Shown piece by piece: positions 33,407-37,862 of a stretch of DNA of 37,862 bases. The stretch is from an uncultured Peptococcaceae bacterium. Lineage in GTDB: Bacteria; Bacillota; Peptococcia; Peptococcales; Peptococcaceae. A model generated the notes under the pieces. It had not been told where the DNA came from. It saw only the letters and a list, made by a program, of their open reading frames with translations, and ran no database searches. The stretch is taken from assembly GCA_937976375.1 (NCBI GenBank), contig CALJRU010000069.1:1-37862 (forward strand), written 5' to 3'. The position numbers were made by a program, and so were the translations under genes. Each line of letters starts with the position of its first letter. Position 1 is the first letter of the stretch.

Positions 33407-36061
33407 ATGAACAGCCCTCGCGCACACCCACAGCGCTTCAGCGATTACGCCCATCTGGAAAAAGAGGCGCTGCTGCAAGCCTTTCACATTGACGCTCACG
33501 GCTACAGCGACCAGGAAGTCGCACGCAGCCGTGCACAATACGGAAGCAACGCCATCCACAAAAACAGCCATGACACCATCTTTTACCGTCTGCGACGCGC
33601 TTTTGTCAATCCTTTTACGGTCATTCTGTTTGTTCTGGCTGCGATTTCCTTTGTCACCGACGTCCTTCTGCCATCTGATTTCAGCCGCGACATGACCACC
33701 GTACTGCTGATTCTCTCCATGCTGGTGATCAGCGGCGTCATCCGCTTCATTCAGGAAATGCGTGCCAAGCGCATTGCCGACCACCTCACGCAGCTGTTTC
33801 ACACATCGATCATGGTACGCAGAAACGGCGACTGGACAGACTTGCCTGCATCGGAGCTGGTCGTCGGTGATACCGTACGGCTTGCCGCAGGCGACCGTGT
33901 GCCTGCCGACATGCGCTTGATCGACACCAGCGATTTCTTCGTTTCTCAGGCCATCATCACTGGCGAAAGCGCCGTGCTGGAAAAAAATGCCTCACCATTG
34001 CCGCCGCAGCAATCTCATCATTACAGCGCCTACAGCAACATCGCCTTTATGGGCTCAACGGTCATCGGCGGCAGCGGCGAAGGCATTGTCATCGCCGTCG
34101 GCAGGGACACAGTCTACGGCGGCTTTTCAGGCAGCCGGCACGAGCGGCCCAACACCTTTGATCATGGTGCCAACGCCATCGCCTGGGTGCTGATCCGCTT
34201 CATGGCGGTGCTGGTACCGATTGTATTTCTTGCCAGCGGTCTCACCAAAGGCGAATGGCTTCCGGCACTGCTCTTTGCCCTTTCAGTGGCTGTAGGACTG
34301 ACACCGGAAATGCTGCCAATGGTCATCAACGCCTGTCTGGCGAAAGGCAGCGCATCCATGCGCCGCAAACAGACAATCGTCAAGAACATCAACGCCATGC
34401 AGGGATTTGGCAGCATGGATGTGCTTTGTGTGGATAAAACAGGCACCCTCACCGGTGACACGATTTTGCTGGAATATTACATGGATGTGCTCGGCAATGA
34501 AAGCGGCCAGGTGCTGGACATGGCCTATCTGAACAGCCTCTATCACACCGGCATTGCCAACCATTTGGATGCCGCCATTCTGAAATGTCAGGAGATGCCC
34601 GGCCGCGGTACCCATTTCACGGCGCTCACCACCGCACATCCCAAGGTGGATGAGTGGCCTTTCGATTACGACACCAAAACCGCCAGTGTACTGGTGCAAG
34701 ATGCCGACAGCCATCTGCTCATCGTCAAAGGCAGCATTGATGCCGTTTGCGCGCGCTGCGACTATGTCGCATACAAAGGCCAACGCTATGAAATGAACGG
34801 GGACCACACGGCCAGTGTGCGTGCCATCGTCGATGACATGTACGAAGATGGTATGAAAGTGCTGGCGGTTGCCTGCAAGAGCCTTCCGCCTGGTCAGCAG
34901 CCAGCCGCCAACGAATCGGCTTTGACGCTGCTGGGCTATCTGGCATTTTTCGACGCGCCAAAGGAAAGTGCTGCCGCAGCCATCGAAAAGCTGCAGGCGC
35001 ATCATGTGGCCGTGCGCGTCTTGACCGGCGATCAAAAAAGCGTGGCGCTGTCCATCTGCCGCCGCCTTGGTATTGATACCCAGCACGTTCTGACCGGCGC
35101 TGAGCTCGACAGCCTGAGCGACGACAGACGCGCTGTTCGTGTGGAACAAACCACCGTGTTTGCTGAGCTGTCCCCAAAACAAAAAGCCAGCATCGTACAA
35201 ATCTTGCAGGAAAACGGCCATACTGTCGGATTTTTAGGCGATGGCCTGAACGATCTGCCGGCGATCAACGCTGCCCACGTCGGGATTTCTGTCGACAATG
35301 CGGCCGAAGCTGTGCAGGAAAGTGCCGACGTGCTTCTCCTAAAAAAGGACCTGAATGTGCTGGAAGCAGGCATTGTTGAAGGGCGCCAGGCTTTTGCCAA
35401 TATGTCCAAATACATCCGCATCACCGCTTCGTCCAATCTTGGCAACATTCTTGCCATCGTCGTCGCCAGTGTCTGCCTGCCTTTTTTTCCGATGACATCG
35501 GTTCAGCTCCTGCTGCTGAATCTGCTCTACGACACACTCTGCCTCGTTCTTCCTTGGGATCGTGTAGACGAGGAGGTGCTCGCGCGTCCACTGGAGTGGT
35601 CGGGGCGCACACTGAGCCGCTTCATGCGCGTTTTTGGGCCAGTGAGTTCGCTCTTCGACCTCTGCACCTTTGCGTTTCTTTTCTTTATCTTTTGTCCAGC
35701 TGTTTGCGGCGGCAGCTTTTTCTCTCTTGCCGAGCCATCCGCTCAGGTTCAATTTGTCGCCCTTTTTCAAACAGGCTGGTTTCTCGAATCGATGTGGACC
35801 CAGGTGCTGATCCTGCAGCTGCTGCGCACCAAGAAGATGCCGCTGCTCCAGAGCAGACCGTCGGCTGCGGTAATGACCGTTACCACGCTGGGAATTCTCT
35901 GCTTCACGGTTCTGACATTCACCCCGCTCGGCACATTGATTGGGCTGACCGCCATGCCTGCCAGCTATTTTTTGTTTCTCATCGTCATTGTATTGGTATA
36001 CTTGCTCCTGGTGACATTTGTAAAAAAATGTTACATCAAGAAATACCACGAATTGTTCTGA
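33407..36061 (+). CDS. mgtA: Magnesium-type P-type ATPase (P3B, MgtA/MgtB family)
   Basis: 884 residues behind CGGAGG. N-terminal cation-ATPase domain; actuator loop with ITGESAV; the P3B-specific GLTPEMLPMVINACLAKG in TM4 (E. coli MgtA has the same PEMLPMI core); phosphorylation site VDKTGTLTGD with Asp343; KGSIDAVC in the nucleotide-binding domain; GDGLNDLPAI hinge; and C-terminal membrane helices including the MTSVQLLLLNLLYD segment. The family imports Mg2+ into the cytoplasm. A regulator-like gene follows by 16 nt. A second, incomplete member of the same family begins 1.1 kb downstream. Confidence 0.92.
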   Translation: MNSPRAHPQRFSDYAHLEKEALLQAFHIDAHGYSDQEVARSRAQYGSNAIHKNSHDTIFYRLRRAFVNPFTVILFVLAAISFVTDVLLPSDFSRDMTTVLLILSMLVISGVIRFIQEMRAKRIADHLTQLFHTSIMVRRNGDWTDLPASELVVGDTVRLAAGDRVPADMRLIDTSDFFVSQAIITGESAVLEKNASPLPPQQSHHYSAYSNIAFMGSTVIGGSGEGIVIAVGRDTVYGGFSGSRHERPNTFDHGANAIAWVLIRFMAVLVPIVFLASGLTKGEWLPALLFALSVAVGLTPEMLPMVINACLAKGSASMRRKQTIVKNINAMQGFGSMDVLCVDKTGTLTGDTILLEYYMDVLGNESGQVLDMAYLNSLYHTGIANHLDAAILKCQEMPGRGTHFTALTTAHPKVDEWPFDYDTKTASVLVQDADSHLLIVKGSIDAVCARCDYVAYKGQRYEMNGDHTASVRAIVDDMYEDGMKVLAVACKSLPPGQQPAANESALTLLGYLAFFDAPKESAAAAIEKLQAHHVAVRVLTGDQKSVALSICRRLGIDTQHVLTGAELDSLSDDRRAVRVEQTTVFAELSPKQKASIVQILQENGHTVGFLGDGLNDLPAINAAHVGISVDNAAEAVQESADVLLLKKDLNVLEAGIVEGRQAFANMSKYIRITASSNLGNILAIVVASVCLPFFPMTSVQLLLLNLLYDTLCLVLPWDRVDEEVLARPLEWSGRTLSRFMRVFGPVSSLFDLCTFAFLFFIFCPAVCGGSFFSLAEPSAQVQFVALFQTGWFLESMWTQVLILQLLRTKKMPLLQSRPSAAVMTVTTLGILCFTVLTFTPLGTLIGLTAMPASYFLFLIVIVLVYLLLVTFVKKCYIKKYHELF

Positions 36062-36077
36062 GAAGGGAGGCGCCAAA

Positions 36078-36572
36078 GTGAAAAAAAATATTGGATGCAT
36101 CAGTCTGGACGCCGCCCTGGCGGAATGGCTGCAGGAAAAACTTCGGCTTTCTGCGCCAGATACAGAAAGTGCGAACGAGCTGCGCGAAGGGCTGGAAGAT
36201 TTGCTGAACAGCCAGGTCAGCGCCTTGATGCTTGAGCTTGATGAACACCAGCCGTCCATCACAAGCACCACCATTTCCTGCGACGGACTGACCATTGATC
36301 CCCGTCTGCGCAAAGTGGTGCGCGATGGGGTTGAGCTTACGCTCACGCCAAAGGAATTTGACATTCTCTACTTTCTCGCACGCAACCGTGGCGAGGTATT
36401 CACAAAAGAACAAATCTACCAAGCTGTTTGGGACGACGACTATCTCATGGATGACAGCAACATTATGGCTTTTATCCGCAAATTGAGGAAAAAAATCGAG
36501 CCCAGCCCGGACGCGCCAAAATACATTTTGACCATCTGGGGCATCGGCTACAAATTCAACGACGCATCATGA
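36078..36572 (+). CDS. Winged-helix (OmpR/PhoB-type) DNA-binding protein lacking a normal receiver domain
   Basis: 164 residues from a GTG start behind GAAGGGAGG. Residues ~68-160 form a full Trans_reg_C winged helix: LTPKEFDILYFLARN, then QIYQAVW, the recognition helix NIMAFIRKLRKKIE and the C-terminal hairpin YILTIWGIGYKF. The first ~65 residues are too short for a receiver domain and lack the usual acidic pocket, Asp, Thr and Lys. It therefore cannot be controlled by the standard phospho-relay. The gene is cotranscribed with the Mg2+ ATPase gene, so control of that operon or of the DUF3784/second ATPase genes is a natural inference. Confidence 0.85.
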   Translation: MKKNIGCISLDAALAEWLQEKLRLSAPDTESANELREGLEDLLNSQVSALMLELDEHQPSITSTTISCDGLTIDPRLRKVVRDGVELTLTPKEFDILYFLARNRGEVFTKEQIYQAVWDDDYLMDDSNIMAFIRKLRKKIEPSPDAPKYILTIWGIGYKFNDAS

Positions 36573-36612
36573 ACATCGAACGCAGCAGCGTTCAATCTTA
36601 CCAAATCGCAAG

Positions 36613-36657
36613 AAAATCGCAAGGGTTTGCCCATGGGATTTTCCTTGCGATTTTTTT
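36613..36657 (+). terminator. Intrinsic terminator after the winged-helix gene
   Basis: AAAATCGCAAGG (from 36613) pairs with CCTTGCGATTTT (from 36643) and continues into a T run. The intergenic gap 36573-36729 otherwise shows only an AAAGGAGG site before the next gene. Confidence 0.75.
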
Positions 36658-36729
36658 ATGCTATGAAAGGTGTTGAACGACGCCGTCGGCCAACGCCACA
36701 CACGTTCATTTTAGAAAGGAGGCGCCTCC

Positions 36730-37041
36730 ATGATGCTCCCAAGCGTCTATTTCGGTCTGCTTTTTCTGCTTTTTGGCACATTGTTCGCCTGCGGCAAATG
36801 CCACAGCCATCTGGCAGCCTGGAAAAATTTGTCAGAGGCAGACAAAGCAGCCATCAACATCGTGCCGCTTTGCCGCAACATCGGCGCAATGATTGCGCTT
36901 TGCGGCGTGCTTTTTCTGATCAATGGACTTGCCGGTGGCGACAGCCATCACTGGTTCATTCTCAGCATGAGTGCATGGATGCTCGCCGCTGGCGGTGACG
37001 TCTACTACATCGAAAAAAGCGGCCGCTATAGTAACCGCTGA
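36730..37041 (+). CDS. DUF3784 family small membrane protein
   Basis: 103 residues behind AAAGGAGG (6 nt spacing). Three hydrophobic segments at about 5-22, 46-66 and 73-90. The family hallmarks are visible: ACGKCHSHLAAWKNLS after TM1 and PLCRNIGAMIALCGVLFLING in TM2. Function unknown. It precedes the leader ORF and second ATPase by 33 nt and 135 nt with no terminator, so they may share a transcript. Confidence 0.82.
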   Translation: MMLPSVYFGLLFLLFGTLFACGKCHSHLAAWKNLSEADKAAINIVPLCRNIGAMIALCGVLFLINGLAGGDSHHWFILSMSAWMLAAGGDVYYIEKSGRYSNR

Positions 37042-37074
37042 TCCAACACACAGTAAGAAAGCGAGGTGAGAGGC

Positions 37075-37137
37075 ATGGACCCTGACAACCACCAATCTCT
37101 ATCACACCACCATCATCAGAGGTCCTGCCTCGGATGA
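37075..37137 (+). CDS. Candidate 20-residue His-rich leader peptide
   Basis: A short frame from ATG 37075 to TGA 37135-37137, behind GAGGTGAG with 4-5 nt spacing. The product contains a run of four histidines (codons at 37105-37116). Its last codons (37121-37130) are complementary to the ribosome binding site of the following ATPase gene. It was too short for ordinary gene prediction. Translation is inferred from the ribosome binding site and context only. Confidence 0.5.
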   Translation: MDPDNHQSLSHHHHQRSCLG

Positions 37138-37171
37138 CGGTGTCGCCATTCTCTAAACCACAAGGAGGACC
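37121..37171 (+). promoter_or_regulatory. SD-sequestering stem ahead of the second ATPase gene
   Basis: GGTCCT (37121-37126) pairs with AGGACC (37166-37171), and CCT (37128-37130) with AGG (37163-37165), leaving G37127 bulged: 9 bp in all. The 3' arm covers AAGGAGG, the Shine-Dalgarno for the ATG at 37177. The 5' arm lies within the leader ORF, so ribosomes on the leader would affect access. Confidence 0.5.
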
Positions 37172-37176
37172 GACAC

Positions 37177-37836
37177 ATGACAACCAGAGAACACATCCGC
37201 GATGAAGAACATCGCCGCCTTCAATTTGCTGCCACAGCCTCTATTAAAGAACTACTGCCACAGCTGCAGACCACGCTATGCGGCCTTGACGATGAACACG
37301 TCGCCGCCAACCGCAGCCGCTACGGCACCAATAAAGTAACCCATGAAAAAAAGAAGTCGCTGCCAAAGCGACTGGCCGGTGCCTTCATCAACCCTTTCAC
37401 CGCCATTCTCTTTTTTCTGGCGCTGATTTCTGCAGCCACCGATATTATTTTCCCTTATTTTTCTCTCTTCGGTAGTCACCCAGAGGAGATCGATCCGTTA
37501 ACGGTCATCATCATTGTAACCATGGTGTTGATCTCTGGCACCCTCCGCTTCGTGCAGGAATCGCGCAGCGGCAATGCTGCGGAAAAATTATTGGCCATGA
37601 TCACCACAACTTGCACTGTCACCCGCAAGGAACGTGCCAGATTAGAGATTCCCATGGACGATCTCGTCGTTGGAGACATTGTTCATCTTTCCGTTGGTGA
37701 TATGGTGCCTGCCGATGTGCGCATTCTTGACGCTAAAGATCTGTTCGTGAGTCAGGCCAGCCTGACCGGCGAAAGCGAACCCATCGAAAAGACGCCCCAA
37801 GCCCTTCTGGTATGCTCCCTTTATGAGAGACAGTGA
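37177..37836 (+). pseudogene. Second MgtA-type P-type ATPase, frame interrupted after the actuator domain
   Basis: 219 residues to a TGA at 37834-37836, where family members have nearly 900. The visible part is normal: N-terminal cation-ATPase domain, FINPFTAILFFLALIS in TM1, RFVQES, then the actuator domain with VGDIVHLSVGDMVPADVRI and SLTGESEPIEKTP. After about residue 208 the sequence ALLVCSLYERQ has no family character and then stops. So a frameshift or an inserted element breaks the gene at about 37800. Only 26 nt of window remain, so the rest may resume further on. The intact copy at 33407 could make this one dispensable. Confidence 0.7.
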
Positions 37837-37862
37837 AATATAAAAATCGCTGTTCTCATGAA
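37821..37862. other. Imperfect inverted repeat at the window end, beyond the ATPase break
   Basis: 37821-37835 (TTATGAGAGACAGTG) pairs imperfectly with 37848-37862 (CGCTGTTCTCATGAA). It lies directly after the point where the ATPase loses family similarity and could belong to an inserted element; the window ends before this can be judged. Confidence 0.35.

Overview
The window looks like a chromosomal segment of an anaerobic Bacillota, most likely class Clostridia. The reasons are strong Shine-Dalgarno sites with frequent TTG/GTG starts, intrinsic terminators after most transcription units, Gram-positive style signal peptides ending in NAFA, SLH-anchored surface proteins, a tandem glycine riboswitch, CsoR, and DUF4127/DUF3784/zinc-ribbon families. 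Nothing in the sequence fixes the species. Base composition is uneven. The first ~5.7 kb is clearly AT-richer than the rest, and so are the N-terminal halves of the two surface-protein genes.

Layout. (1) 1-5366, minus strand: an imine-producing amine/amino-acid oxidation module with an iron-sulfur/FAD oxidoreductase (cut by the window edge), a DAO-family oxidase and a RidA-like imine deaminase. It is followed by a PucR-type regulator and an NhaC-type antiporter. (2) 5787-8840: FluC/CrcB fluoride channel, DUF4127 lipoprotein, SpoU-type rRNA methyltransferase. (3) 8880-12606: a copper operon under a CsoR-type promoter, in which copA is fused in frame to a copZ-like chaperone that keeps its own ribosome binding site, then csoR and a convergent nitroreductase. 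(4) 12759-14532: tandem glycine riboswitch with terminator, then an APC permease. (5) 14673-25105, minus strand: two very large SLH surface proteins and a five-repeat zinc-ribbon protein. Upstream lie a ~250 bp segment bounded by exact 18-bp inverted repeats and a tyrosine recombinase gene. (6) 25220-32169, minus strand: a polyamine operon speD-speA-speE-speB-CASDH-nspC plus a GNAT acetyltransferase. (7) 32345-33325: a repeat protein of unknown function. (8) 33375-37862: an MgtA-type P-type ATPase with an orphan winged-helix regulator, a DUF3784 membrane protein, then a short His-rich leader ORF and a second MgtA-type ATPase whose reading frame breaks off near the window end.

The most interesting structure is at 23960-24262. 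The left inverted repeat is the core of a long terminator hairpin that blocks entry into the surface-protein operon. The right copy abuts the stop codon of the adjacent recombinase gene. Inversion between the repeats would split the terminator and turn an extended -10 promoter toward the operon. This predicts a recombinase-driven ON/OFF switch for the SLH proteins that works by assembling or splitting a terminator as well as by flipping a promoter. Other notable points are the copA::copZ read-through, a possible SD-sequestering leader-peptide attenuator ahead of the second MgtA-type gene, and two spermidine routes encoded in one operon.
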